Shown here: positions 8,373 through 17,062 of the stretch, one piece after another | Layout: every line of letters begins with the position of its first letter | Position numbering within the stretch: the first letter of the stretch is position 1 | From: an uncultured Cohaesibacter sp. | GTDB taxonomy: Bacteria > Pseudomonadota > Alphaproteobacteria > Rhizobiales > Cohaesibacteraceae | DNA length: 64,000 nt | Reading direction: 5' to 3' | NCBI RefSeq assembly: GCF_963666525.1 | Contig: NZ_OY762905.1 | Location: 3,389,501 to 3,453,500 of the forward strand | Translations under genes and position numbers: made by a program | The notes under the pieces: model-generated | Databases searched by the model: none | What the model was told of the DNA's origin: nothing | What the model saw: the letters and a program-made list of their open reading frames with translations, nothing else

Positions 8373-11300
8373 CTATTTCGCCCGTCGGCGGATGGCGGTC
8401 ATGTTCCAGGTGTTGAGCAGGGCGCGCAACTGGGCCGGTTTGACCGGCTTGTTGAGAATGGCCATGTCCTTGGATTTGGCCTCGTCGCGCACTTCCGTGG
8501 TGCGGTCAGCGGTGATCAGACTGGCGGCGATCTCCTGCCCGAAGCGCATGCGCAGCTTCTCGCAGGCCTCGGTGCCGAGCATGTTGTCCAGATGATAGTC
8601 GATGAGAATGCCGTCAGGCACCTTGCCGCATTCCTCAAGCACCTTTTCGGCTTCTTCCAGCGACGAGGCGGTCTTGACGTTGCAGCCCCAGCCTTCCAGC
8701 ATCACTTTCATTCCGTCCTGAATGACCGGCTCGTTGTCCACGCACAGAACGCAAAGGTCGCTGAGTGGCTGATTGGCCATGGAGCGGGGAGCCTCAGCGC
8801 GGCTGGCGCTGTGCAGCAGGCGGAAGGCGGGCAGCTTGATGGCAAAGGCCGAGCCCTTGCCCGGTGTGGACACCAGCCGGATCGGATGGTCTAGCACCTT
8901 GGAGATGCGATCAACGATGGAAAGCCCCAGTCCGAGCCCGCTGGCGATGCGTGCCCCTTCGTCAAGCCGCTGGAACTCGAGGAAGATCTCTTCCTGCCGC
9001 TCCAGCGGGATACCGACGCCAGTGTCGTGCACCTGCACCTCGATGGCACCCTCGAACCGGCGGCAGCCGACAAGGACTTCCCCTTCTGGAGTGTATTTGA
9101 TGGCGTTGGAAATGAGATTCTGCAACAGGCGCCGGAGCAGATGCTTGTCCGAGCGCACATGCAGACCGCATGAGACGATCTTCAGTGTCAGGCCCTTTTC
9201 CTTGGCCTGAGGCTCGAAGTCGATCCGCATCCGATCGAGCATTTCGTCGATCGGAAAGGCCGAGAGCTGTGGCTTCATGGCACCGGAATCAAGACGGGCG
9301 ATATCCAGCAGCGCTGCCAGAATGTCTTCCACTGCTTCCAGCGAGCTGTCGATGTTGGTCGCCATGACGGCGCTTTCGGCCAGCCCGGAGTTGGCCTCAT
9401 CTGCCTTGGTCAGCGCTTCGAGGCGGTTGACCAGAGCCGTCGTATAGAGCCGCGCCGCGTTCATCGGCTGCATGATGTCGTGCCCGGCTGCGGCAAGAAA
9501 GCGGGTCTTGGACACGCTGGCCTCTTCGGCAGCCTGCTTGGCGCCGCGCAGGGCGTCGTTCAGATGCATCAGCTCGCGGGTGCGATCCTTGACCCGCCGC
9601 TCCAGCGACTCGTTGGCTGCTTCCAGCGCCCGTTCGGCCCGCACCCGCTCGGAGACGTCAGTGAAGGTGATCACGATGCCGCCATCGGGCATGGAGTTGG
9701 CGCGAATATCCAGGGTCAGACCGGACCCGGCCATGCTCTCCTGATAGGGAGCCTGCTGGACAACAATGAGGTCGAGACGATGGCTGACCAGTTCCTCGAC
9801 AGAGCCTTCACCGAGATCACCACGGGCGGCGATGTGGCGCAGCACCGAGGAAAGCGGTGTCCCCACCTGACCGAAATCGGCAGGAATATGCAACAGATCG
9901 CGGAAAGGCCGGTTCCAAAGTGTCAGGCGCAGGTCGGCGTCGAACACGGCTATGCCCTGCCGCACATGATTGAGCGCCGTCTGCAACAGGTCGCGGTTAT
10001 AATGCAAGGCTTCCGAAGCATCGTCGAGCAGCTTCATGGTGCCTTTGGGTGAGCTTTCCCGGCGCTTCAGCAACAGGCTCATCAGCAGCCGCGACGAGGC
10101 GGCACCAATGGCGCTGGCGAGCAATTGCTCGGCAAAGCGCATGAACTGCGGGTCGACCTCCATGTTGCGGTCATAGACGATATCCCGCTGCAGCGCGTGG
10201 GAGCGGAAGCTGCGCTGTGTGCGTTCGGCCCCCAGATAGCGGGCCACCATGTCTTCCAGATCGCCAACCGACAGCATCGAGCGCCACAGGCGCAGAGTCG
10301 GGGAGGGGCGTAGTTCATCGGGCACGAACAGATTGGCCTGCAGCCGTTCGATCAGCTCGGGCCGCCGTGAAACGGACCCTGCCGTATAGGCGATGAAGTT
10401 GAACAGGATACTCCAGAACACCCCATGCAAAAGCGGAGGCAGATCCGTTCCGAACAGCGCCTGCGGTTCAAGGAAGGAAATGCCGAACGGACCCTGGGTC
10501 AGGAAGCCTGAGGGGAACAGCCCGGATTGGGCGAACATCGGCAACAGCAGAGTATAGGCCCAGACAATGAAGCCGGCGATGAGGCCGGCAATGGCACCGC
10601 GGGCGTTGGCCCGTTTCCAGATCAGACCACCGATCAGCGCCGGCAGGAACTGTGCCATGGCAGCAAAGGCGATCAGTCCGATCTGGGCCAGCGAGCTGTT
10701 GTTCACCGCCAGCCGATAGAAGGCATAGGCGAGGGTGAACAGCGCCAGAATCGCCACCCGCCGCACATTGAGCAGAAGCCGCCCCATATCCGGTGCATCG
10801 ATGGCATCGTCGGCATGGCGGCGCAGAATGAGCGGGATTACCAGATCATTGGAGATCATGATCGCCAGCGCGACTGATGAGACAATGACCATGGCCGTTG
10901 CAGCAGAAAGCCCGCCAAGAAAGGCGATCAGTGTGATGGCATCCGCATTGACCGCCATTGGCAGGCTCAACACATAGCTGTCCGCATCAACGCCGGGGCC
11001 AAGAACCAGTTGTCCGGCCAGCGTGATCGGAATGACGAACAGGTTGATGCCGATGAGATAGAGCGGAAACAGCCATGTCGCGCGGATGAGAGACTTCTTG
11101 GAGGTGTTTTCCACCACGGCCACATGAAACTGGCGCGGCAGCAGCAGCGCTGCACTGGCTGACAGGATCGACAGGACGATCCAGTGGATGGCGTCGGGGC
11201 CCTGTTCCACCCCGTGGATGGAGATGCCAGCCTCGGCTGCCTTGGAGAACAGATCGTAAGGGCCATCGAAGATGGAATAGGTCACGAACAGCCCGACGGT

Positions 11301-11930
11301 CAGAAAGGCCACGAGCTTGACGACACTCTCGGCTGCAACCGCCAGAATGAGGCCGCCCTGATGTTCGGTGGCGTCAGCATGGCGCGTACCAAACAGGATG
11401 GCAAAAACCGCCATGGCCAGCGCCACGAAGAAGGCGATATCGGCCAGTACCGGCACCGATCCGTTCGGAAAGGCGATGTTCATGTGCTGGATCAGCGTGG
11501 CAACAGAGGTTGCAACCGCCTTCAGCTGAAGGGCGATATAGGGCATCGTGCCGACCACGGCAATGATGGTGGCTACAGCCGCCACCTGCTGGTTCTTGCC
11601 GTAGCGCGCGCCCAGAAAGTCGGCAATCGAGGTGATCCGCTCCGTCTTGGACAGGCGGATGATCCGCCAGACAAGCGGGTATCCGAGCGTGAAGACAACG
11701 ACAGGGCCGATATAGATGGTCAGGAAATCAAGCCCGCTTGCCTTGGCCATACCCACGGACCCGAAGAAAGTCCAACTGGTGCAATAGACCGCAAGCGACA
11801 GCGCATACAGGCTTGGGTGGCGTTGGTCTGCAGACTTGTTCCGTGCCCGATGGTCTCCATAAGACGCGATGGCAAACAGAAGCCCGATATAAAGAAGGGT
11901 TGTAAGAACAACCATCCAGCCCTGAAGCAT
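8373..11930 (-). CDS. Sodium/solute symporter-like hybrid sensor histidine kinase (PrlS/NahK type)
   Basis: An 1185-residue membrane sensor. Residues 1-500 form a sodium:solute symporter (SSS) module with about 13 hydrophobic helices. A PAS-like segment (about 655-760, ALNHVRQGIAVFDADLRLTL) and a coiled coil follow. The dimerisation domain carries His817 in AAGHDIMQPMNAAR. The ATPase domain shows NLISNAIKYTPEG, DTGVGIP and GLGLGLSIVDR. A C-terminal receiver has Asp1111 in LIDYHLD. The architecture matches the NahK/ErcS and PrlS group. The symporter part may sense or transport a cation or solute. Its phosphotransfer partner is probably the convergent LuxR-type regulator at 7446-8117. No separate phosphotransfer protein is visible nearby. 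Confidence 0.92.
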   Translation of the reverse strand: MLQGWMVVLTTLLYIGLLFAIASYGDHRARNKSADQRHPSLYALSLAVYCTSWTFFGSVGMAKASGLDFLTIYIGPVVVFTLGYPLVWRIIRLSKTERITSIADFLGARYGKNQQVAAVATIIAVVGTMPYIALQLKAVATSVATLIQHMNIAFPNGSVPVLADIAFFVALAMAVFAILFGTRHADATEHQGGLILAVAAESVVKLVAFLTVGLFVTYSIFDGPYDLFSKAAEAGISIHGVEQGPDAIHWIVLSILSASAALLLPRQFHVAVVENTSKKSLIRATWLFPLYLIGINLFVIPITLAGQLVLGPGVDADSYVLSLPMAVNADAITLIAFLGGLSAATAMVIVSSVALAIMISNDLVIPLILRRHADDAIDAPDMGRLLLNVRRVAILALFTLAYAFYRLAVNNSSLAQIGLIAFAAMAQFLPALIGGLIWKRANARGAIAGLIAGFIVWAYTLLLPMFAQSGLFPSGFLTQGPFGISFLEPQALFGTDLPPLLHGVFWSILFNFIAYTAGSVSRRPELIERLQANLFVPDELRPSPTLRLWRSMLSVGDLEDMVARYLGAERTQRSFRSHALQRDIVYDRNMEVDPQFMRFAEQLLASAIGAASSRLLMSLLLKRRESSPKGTMKLLDDASEALHYNRDLLQTALNHVRQGIAVFDADLRLTLWNRPFRDLLHIPADFGQVGTPLSSVLRHIAARGDLGEGSVEELVSHRLDLIVVQQAPYQESMAGSGLTLDIRANSMPDGGIVITFTDVSERVRAERALEAANESLERRVKDRTRELMHLNDALRGAKQAAEEASVSKTRFLAAAGHDIMQPMNAARLYTTALVNRLEALTKADEANSGLAESAVMATNIDSSLEAVEDILAALLDIARLDSGAMKPQLSAFPIDEMLDRMRIDFEPQAKEKGLTLKIVSCGLHVRSDKHLLRRLLQNLISNAIKYTPEGEVLVGCRRFEGAIEVQVHDTGVGIPLERQEEIFLEFQRLDEGARIASGLGLGLSIVDRISKVLDHPIRLVSTPGKGSAFAIKLPAFRLLHSASRAEAPRSMANQPLSDLCVLCVDNEPVIQDGMKVMLEGWGCNVKTASSLEEAEKVLEECGKVPDGILIDYHLDNMLGTEACEKLRMRFGQEIAASLITADRTTEVRDEAKSKDMAILNKPVKPAQLRALLNTWNMTAIRRRAK

Positions 11931-12381
11931 GAAGCCTGATCCTTGTTCGAGTTATCAAAGATATAGCACAAGAAAAAACGCCTCGGCTAGAAAGAGCTTT
12001 GTTCGCGCAGAAATTTAGACCAGTTTTTGAGCACAAGTGCAAACAGGTGGGAAAAGGCTGGCCAGTTTCATACAAAAGCCATCGGACTGTCGCTGCACAT
12101 TGTCTTGATCCGGTCCATCGTTCGGCAAGGTCCTGTCAGCGGTAGCCGGAATGGTGCGCCCTCTTCGAGGGGGCATCAGTGCGCCGCCGTCATTTTGGTG
12201 GAAAACCGGTCAAACGATCGGTCCGGTGAACCACAAATTTCAGGCTCCATTGTTGCGCTCTCTGCGCAAAGATCGCAAAGATAGGCATCCTGCCGGCCAA
12301 TCCGGAAGCGGTCGACGCTTTGTCCCTTGGCTGAAAAACTCGAATAATTCTAATAATATCCCGTACATTCCAGAGCCAGTC
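11931..12381. other. Divergent promoter region
   Basis: About 450 bases between the hybrid kinase and the aminotransferase. The stretch 12340-12365 just before the aminotransferase is AT-rich. No FixK-type site, RNA gene or strong hairpin is seen. Confidence 0.4.
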
Positions 12382-13593
12382 ATGAATCATGAAAATCAAG
12401 TTGCGGCTTCCGCTACCCCAATGAATGATCTGTTGAGCCACCTGAGCCCGGAAGCGCAAAATGCGCCCGCCAGTGGTATCATCGGCATCAAGACCTATGC
12501 CCAGGGCAAGGGCGACGTCATTCCCCTGTGGATCGGTGAGGGGGCCATTCCCACGCCGGATTTCATCTGCAAGGCGGCAGAAGATGCGCTGGAAGCGGGC
12601 GAGACCTTCTATACCTATCAGAATGGCATTCCAGAGTTGCGCTCTGCCATCGCAGCCTATCATGAGCGCCTTTATGGCCGCCCGTTCGACCCCTATCGCT
12701 TCTCGATCACCGGGTCTGGCATGCAGGCCATCCAGATGGCCGTCCGCATGGTGATCAGCTCGGGTGAGGAGGTCATCGTGCCATCCCCAGCCTGGACGAA
12801 CATCCGCTCTGCAGTGGTTGTGGCTGGCGGCAAGCCCGTTGATCTGGCCCTGCATTTCCATCCGGAGGGCTGGAAGCTCGATATTGACGAACTGTTCGAC
12901 GCCTGCACGGAAAAGACCCGTGCCCTGTTCATCAACACGCCGAACAACCCCACCGGCTGGGTTGCGACCCTTGATGAGCTGAAAGCCATTCTCGATTTTG
13001 CCCGCAAGCGCAATATCTGGATCATCGCCGATGAGATCTACACGCGCTTCTATTATGGCAAGGATCGGGAAAACGCACCGTCCTTCTATGAAATCGCCGA
13101 TGACGACGACAAGATTCTGTTTGTCAACAGCATGTCGAAGAACTGGGCGATGACCGGTTGGCGCGTTGGCTGGATTGGCGCACCGATCGCACTTGAACCG
13201 GTGATCGGCAACCTGATCCAGTGTTCCACTTCCGGTGTCGCGCCCTTCATGCAGCGAGCCGCAACGGTCGCTCTCAACGAAGGTGAATTGTTTATTGCTG
13301 AGCAAATAGGGAGAGCCCGTGTTGGTCGCGAAAAGCTTTTGAAGGCCTTTGAAGGCCAGAACGCCATTCGCCACGCCCCTCCCATGGGGAGTTTCTACTA
13401 CTTTTTCGGTCTGGAGGGCGAGCCTGATGCGTTACAGCTCGCGCGCAGGCTGGTTGATGAAGCAAATGTTGGTTTGGCACCAGGGTTTGCGTTTGGTCAA
13501 AGCGGGTCCGCATTTATGCGACTATGTTTTGCGACAAATCCGGACAGGTTGGATCAGGCGATTTCTCGTTTGACCCAATGGATGGCCCGGTAA
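12382..13593 (+). CDS. Class I/II PLP-dependent aminotransferase
   Basis: About 403 residues from ATG 12382; the open frame begins at 12151 but the extra 77 residues look non-coding. It is a fold-type I aminotransferase of the AspC/AlaT class. The visible signposts are FYTYQNGIPELRSAIAAY, the cofactor-pocket motif INTPNNPTGW, the Asp in IIADEIYTRF, the PLP-binding lysine in NSMSKNWAMTGWR, and a C-terminal Arg in the FMRLCFATN segment that would bind the substrate carboxylate. It should transfer amino groups between an amino acid and a 2-oxo acid in the cytoplasm; the precise substrate is not evident. It is followed at once by fixL, with no shared function apparent. Confidence 0.9.
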   Translation: MNHENQVAASATPMNDLLSHLSPEAQNAPASGIIGIKTYAQGKGDVIPLWIGEGAIPTPDFICKAAEDALEAGETFYTYQNGIPELRSAIAAYHERLYGRPFDPYRFSITGSGMQAIQMAVRMVISSGEEVIVPSPAWTNIRSAVVVAGGKPVDLALHFHPEGWKLDIDELFDACTEKTRALFINTPNNPTGWVATLDELKAILDFARKRNIWIIADEIYTRFYYGKDRENAPSFYEIADDDDKILFVNSMSKNWAMTGWRVGWIGAPIALEPVIGNLIQCSTSGVAPFMQRAATVALNEGELFIAEQIGRARVGREKLLKAFEGQNAIRHAPPMGSFYYFFGLEGEPDALQLARRLVDEANVGLAPGFAFGQSGSAFMRLCFATNPDRLDQAISRLTQWMAR

Positions 13594-13674
13594 TCTGTGC
13601 TAGACTAGTAATTCCACCTAGAATCAACGGTGACGCGCCGCCAGCACCGGCACGTGTCCGCAGAAGCAGAAAGA

Positions 13675-14943
13675 ATGAACGAATCTGTGACCATAAATGG
13701 CCCCAAGAGGATGCACACCCAAGCCTATGATCGGCAGGAGCGTCCATTTCGACCAATTGGTGAACTTGATTCGCGTCTCACGTCCCTTCTGGATGTGGCC
13801 GCTGATTCTGTCTGTCTGATTGATGACCAGTCCCGCATTCTGCTGTTCAACAAGGCTTCTGAAGCCATGTTTGGATATAGCGCAGAAGAAGTGATCGGCA
13901 AATCCGTTGATATCCTGATGCCTCCTCAATATGCCACCCATCACGCCGGATGGGTGGACCGCTATCTGCGCACCGGGGAGCATTCCATCATCGGCATCGG
14001 GCGCGAGGTTGTCGGCCGCCACAAGGACGGGTCGACATTCCCTTTTGACCTTTCGGTCGGCGTCGCGCAGACGGAAGATGGGAAACAGTTCATCGGCGTG
14101 ATGCGCGACCTGCGCGGCCGCAAGCAGACCGAGGAACGCCTGCGCAACCTGCAGACCGAACTCAACCAGATGACCCGAATCAATGCGATGGACGAGATGG
14201 GGGCCACGGTTGCCCACGAGCTCAACCAGCCTCTGACGGCGATCATCCTCTATCTGCAGGCCATCGAACGCAAGCTGCAGACCTATGACGAGATGAAACC
14301 CTGCAGCAAGCAGGAAATCGATAAACTGACGGATCTGTGCGGCCGTGCCGTGCGAGAGGCGCAGCGCTCGTCCAAACTGCTTCAGCGCATCCGTTCGATC
14401 ATCGAGAAAAAGGAACCCGACCGCAGCCTCGTCGATATCGTGGAGATCATCCGCAAATCGCACGAACTGGCGCTCGTCGGCTTTTCGGCGACGGATGTGC
14501 AGGTCGACCTCATTGCTCCGGATCATGTTCCCATGGCCTGGGTCGATCCGGTCCAGATCGAGCAGATTTTCCTCAACCTGCTGCGCAATGCCTTTCAGGC
14601 CATGCAGAAGGTCGAGACAAAGGCCATCACCATAACCCTTGATGTGGCACCCTCTGCGGAGAGAGATGGCCGCGACCGGCTGGTCGTCCGCTTCAAGGAC
14701 AGCGGTCCGGGCGTGCCCGAGAGCCATCGGGACAATCTGTTCAAGGCCTTCAATTCGGAACGGCGCAACGGCATGGGGCTCGGCCTCGCCATCGCCCGCT
14801 CCATCGCCCAGAGCCATGGCGGCAGCCTGGAGCTGGCACCCTTTGATGACAAGCAGCCGGGAGCCTGCTTTGTCCTGACACTACCCATAGCCTCCCAGCC
14901 TTCTGTCAGGTCTTCTCCTGCAGAAAGTGCAGAAACAGAATAA
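13675..14943 (+). CDS. fixL: FixL-type oxygen-sensing histidine kinase
   Basis: A 422-residue soluble kinase from ATG 13675 (a GTG at 13630 is also open). The PAS domain (about residues 30-150) has the haem-PAS features of FixL: YATHHAGWVDRY, whose second His (residue 90) aligns with the proximal haem ligand, and IIGIGREVVGRHKDG, whose Arg matches the oxygen-interacting position. The kinase core follows, with His181 in GATVAHELNQPL, an N box around NLLRNAFQAM, and DSGPGVP and GMGLGLAIARS in the ATPase part. No membrane segment is seen. FixL loses kinase activity when oxygen binds haem. The FixJ partner lies 71 bases downstream, and fixK follows. Confidence 0.92.
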   Translation: MNESVTINGPKRMHTQAYDRQERPFRPIGELDSRLTSLLDVAADSVCLIDDQSRILLFNKASEAMFGYSAEEVIGKSVDILMPPQYATHHAGWVDRYLRTGEHSIIGIGREVVGRHKDGSTFPFDLSVGVAQTEDGKQFIGVMRDLRGRKQTEERLRNLQTELNQMTRINAMDEMGATVAHELNQPLTAIILYLQAIERKLQTYDEMKPCSKQEIDKLTDLCGRAVREAQRSSKLLQRIRSIIEKKEPDRSLVDIVEIIRKSHELALVGFSATDVQVDLIAPDHVPMAWVDPVQIEQIFLNLLRNAFQAMQKVETKAITITLDVAPSAERDGRDRLVVRFKDSGPGVPESHRDNLFKAFNSERRNGMGLGLAIARSIAQSHGGSLELAPFDDKQPGACFVLTLPIASQPSVRSSPAESAETE

Positions 14944-15014
14944 CAACCGGGCAGCCCCCAACAGAGTTCACTGGCCCCTTAAGAGCCTGATTAAAGCCAA
15001 GAGGCGAAGACAAC

Positions 15015-15632
15015 ATGACCACTGACCTACATCCTTCTATCCATATCGTTGATGATGATCCCGCCGTGAGGGACGCTTTGTCGGTTCTGTTCGAGCTGGA
15101 AGGATATCACGTTGAGACTTTCTCCAACGGCGAGGATTTTCTGGCCAACCTGAAAGAATCGGTCCCTTCCATCATCCTGCTCGACGTGCATATGCCCGGG
15201 CGGTCCGGTATGGAAGTACTGGAAGAACTGGCTGCGCGTCACATCTCGGCCCCCGTCATGATCATCTCCGGTCAGGGCGATATCCAGATGGCCGTGGCTG
15301 CGATCAAGCAGGGCGCCCATGACTTCATCGAGAAGCCGTTTGATGGCACTCAGGTGGTCGACCGCATCGAGAAGATTCTGGCAACTGCCAACAAGGCTCC
15401 GGATCCGGGTCAGTCCGCGCTAACCAACTGGAGCTTCCCGCGTGCAGAAACCTTGACCCCGCGCGAACGTGATGTATTGTTGCAGATAACGCAAGGGGCT
15501 TCCAACAAGGAAGCAGGCCAGCATCTCGCTATTTCTCCGCGCACGATCGAGGTCCATCGGGCGCGCATCATGGAAAAACTGAAAGCACGCAATACGGCCG
15601 ACCTGGTCCGTATTGTACTGACCGGCCATTGA
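15015..15632 (+). CDS. fixJ: FixJ response regulator
   Basis: A 205-residue FixJ-family regulator. The receiver (residues 8-125) has the triple Asp in HIVDDDPAVRDAL, phosphoacceptor Asp57 in LLDVHMPGRSG, and Lys in FIEKPFD. The LuxR-type helix-turn-helix (about 145-203) includes LTPRERDVLLQITQG and ISPRTIEVHRARIMEKL. Phosphorylated by FixL at low oxygen, FixJ activates fixK transcription in rhizobia. The gene follows fixL directly and precedes fixK, so the local wiring can be read from gene order. The start is ATG 15015, with a GA-rich stretch (AAGAGGCGAAGA) upstream. Confidence 0.95.
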   Translation: MTTDLHPSIHIVDDDPAVRDALSVLFELEGYHVETFSNGEDFLANLKESVPSIILLDVHMPGRSGMEVLEELAARHISAPVMIISGQGDIQMAVAAIKQGAHDFIEKPFDGTQVVDRIEKILATANKAPDPGQSALTNWSFPRAETLTPRERDVLLQITQGASNKEAGQHLAISPRTIEVHRARIMEKLKARNTADLVRIVLTGH

Positions 15633-15756
15633 TCGGCCAACCTGCCACCATCGAGCATCTGTTGAGAGAGCCGGAGTGTGGACAGGGGCCAACAAGGAGG
15701 ACACTCTCGCCTGACGGCACACAGGATGTGCAGTCGGTTGAGGGGCAATGGCCAAT

Positions 15757-15787
15757 GGGACCGGGAGCAATCCCGGTCCTTTTATTT
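15757..15787 (+). terminator. Rho-independent terminator after fixJ
   Basis: GGGACCGGGA and TCCCGGTCC form a strong stem around GCAA and are followed by TTTTATTTT. It separates fixLJ from fixK. Confidence 0.88.
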
Positions 15788-15959
15788 TGCCGCCCTTTTG
15801 ACGGCGTGGACTTTCTTCCCATCTCTAGACTTTCCAGATCTTTCTCGGAGTGCCTGCCTGGCTCGTCTTGAGGCGCGCTTCTGGCGAATTCATGCCCGGA
15901 ACGCGATGACTCGCGGGCGCTGTCACCATGTTTTGATTGCAAAATTTGTTGGTGTAGGT

Positions 15960-15984
15960 GAAAATACGTGTAATAAGTATTTTC
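15960..15984 (+). promoter_or_regulatory. Inverted repeat upstream of fixK, candidate FixJ site
   Basis: GAAAATAC, nine bases, then GTATTTTC: a perfect 8-base inverted repeat 112 bases before the fixK start, in the AT-rich part of the promoter region. FixJ is the known activator of fixK in rhizobia and binds far upstream, so this is the best candidate site here. That assignment is inferred from position and symmetry, not from a matched consensus. Confidence 0.45.
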
Positions 15985-16096
15985 AGTTGGACAGATTGCT
16001 ACGAAGGTCAAGTTGTCGTATAGCTGCTGACAGTCTTCTGAAAATAATTATATTGGTTCTGAGGCCGCTGCGGCCTGAATCGGGAGAAAACGAGTG

Positions 16097-16825
16097 ATGC
16101 CGGAAGAACGTGTAGTCAAAATGCCCAAGGCCGATTTCAAGAGCGGCGGGGCCAATTGTCGATCTTCCTTCCCCATCGAATCCGAATTTAAAGGCATCAT
16201 GTCAAGCGAACAGAGCAGACACAAAACCTTTCCGGCCCATGGCGTAGTCTTTTTTGAGGGCGATCCGGCCAATAATATCTATGAAGTCGCAGACGGTTCC
16301 GTGATGCTCTACAAACTGCTGCCGGACGGCCGCAGACAAGTTGTCGAGATCCTTGGTCCGGGTGACCTATTCGGCGTCCCTGCAGGGGAAGTTTATGATA
16401 CTTCAGCAGAAACCCTGACAGAGACGCTCGTCCACATGATCTCCCGCAAGGACGCGGACAGCTCGGACGAAATCCAGCAGCACATGAAGAAATGCCTGAT
16501 TTCCCAGGTCCAGAATCTGCATGATCATGCCGTGCTTCTCGGGCGCAAATCTGCTCACGAGCGTGTCGCATCCTTCCTGATGCGCTTCGTTCCAAACCGT
16601 GGCGGCTTCGCCTGCACGGGCCCTCAGTCCGATAAAGAGGACGAATCTGTCGTCACGCTCTACATGACCCGTCAGGAAATTGCCGACTATCTCGGCCTGA
16701 CCATCGAAACGGTGAGCCGCGTTCTGTCTGACATGAAGCGCCGCAAGGTCATCACGATGGAAAAACAGGACCGCATCCGCGTGATGAATGTCTGCGGTCT
16801 GTGCCATCTGACTGGAAAATTCTAG
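16097..16825 (+). CDS. fixK: FixK-type Crp/FNR-family regulator
   Basis: A 242-residue Crp/FNR regulator. The cyclic-nucleotide-binding-like beta barrel spans about residues 35-120 (FFEGDPANNIYEVADGSV, then GRRQVVEILGPGDLFGVP). A dimer helix and a winged HTH follow, with recognition helix LTIETVSRVLSDMKRR, whose Glu-Ser-Arg pattern reads TTGA half-sites. The N-terminus has only one Cys, so the FNR iron-sulfur cluster ligands are missing. This points to FixK, which is controlled through FixJ, and not FnrN. Two Cys near the C-terminus (NVCGLCHL) are unusual and could tune activity. Start ATG 16097 (GTG 16094 also possible) after GGGAGAA. Confidence 0.88.
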   Translation: MPEERVVKMPKADFKSGGANCRSSFPIESEFKGIMSSEQSRHKTFPAHGVVFFEGDPANNIYEVADGSVMLYKLLPDGRRQVVEILGPGDLFGVPAGEVYDTSAETLTETLVHMISRKDADSSDEIQQHMKKCLISQVQNLHDHAVLLGRKSAHERVASFLMRFVPNRGGFACTGPQSDKEDESVVTLYMTRQEIADYLGLTIETVSRVLSDMKRRKVITMEKQDRIRVMNVCGLCHLTGKF

Positions 16826-17008
16826 TTAGGTGAAACTAACTACATTGCGAGAGATATCCACACAATGAAAGCGTGTAAATGCGTGTTTGCACCTAATCAA
16901 AAGGTTAGGTTCCGGCTTAATTTTGCCTGTTAAACGCATTTGGTAGGACAATTGTCGTAGGTGCTTTTCTCAATCATCGGAAAATCGCACACTAGTCGTT
17001 TTGCAGAT

Positions 17009-17050
17009 GAAAAGGGCCCCGCCAGGTAGTCCGGCGAGGCCCTTTCGTTT
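17009..17050. terminator. Bidirectional terminator between fixK and hemN
   Basis: AAAGGGCCCCGCC and GGCGAGGCCCTTT pair with one mismatch around AGGTAGTCC. T-rich sequence follows on the plus strand and A-rich sequence precedes, so the hairpin can stop transcription of hemN on the minus strand and of fixK on the plus strand. Confidence 0.8.
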
Positions 17051-17062
17051 GATCGGTGACAA

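Larger units (their letters stand above)
15633..16096. other. fixJ-fixK intergenic region
   Basis: About 460 bases holding the fixJ terminator and the candidate FixJ-binding inverted repeat. The rest, especially 15920-16060, is AT-rich and promoter-like. No additional gene is seen. Confidence 0.5.

Noticed and set aside
12190-13374. 394-residue minus-strand open frame
   Set aside because: It is antisense to the aminotransferase gene and shows no family resemblance.
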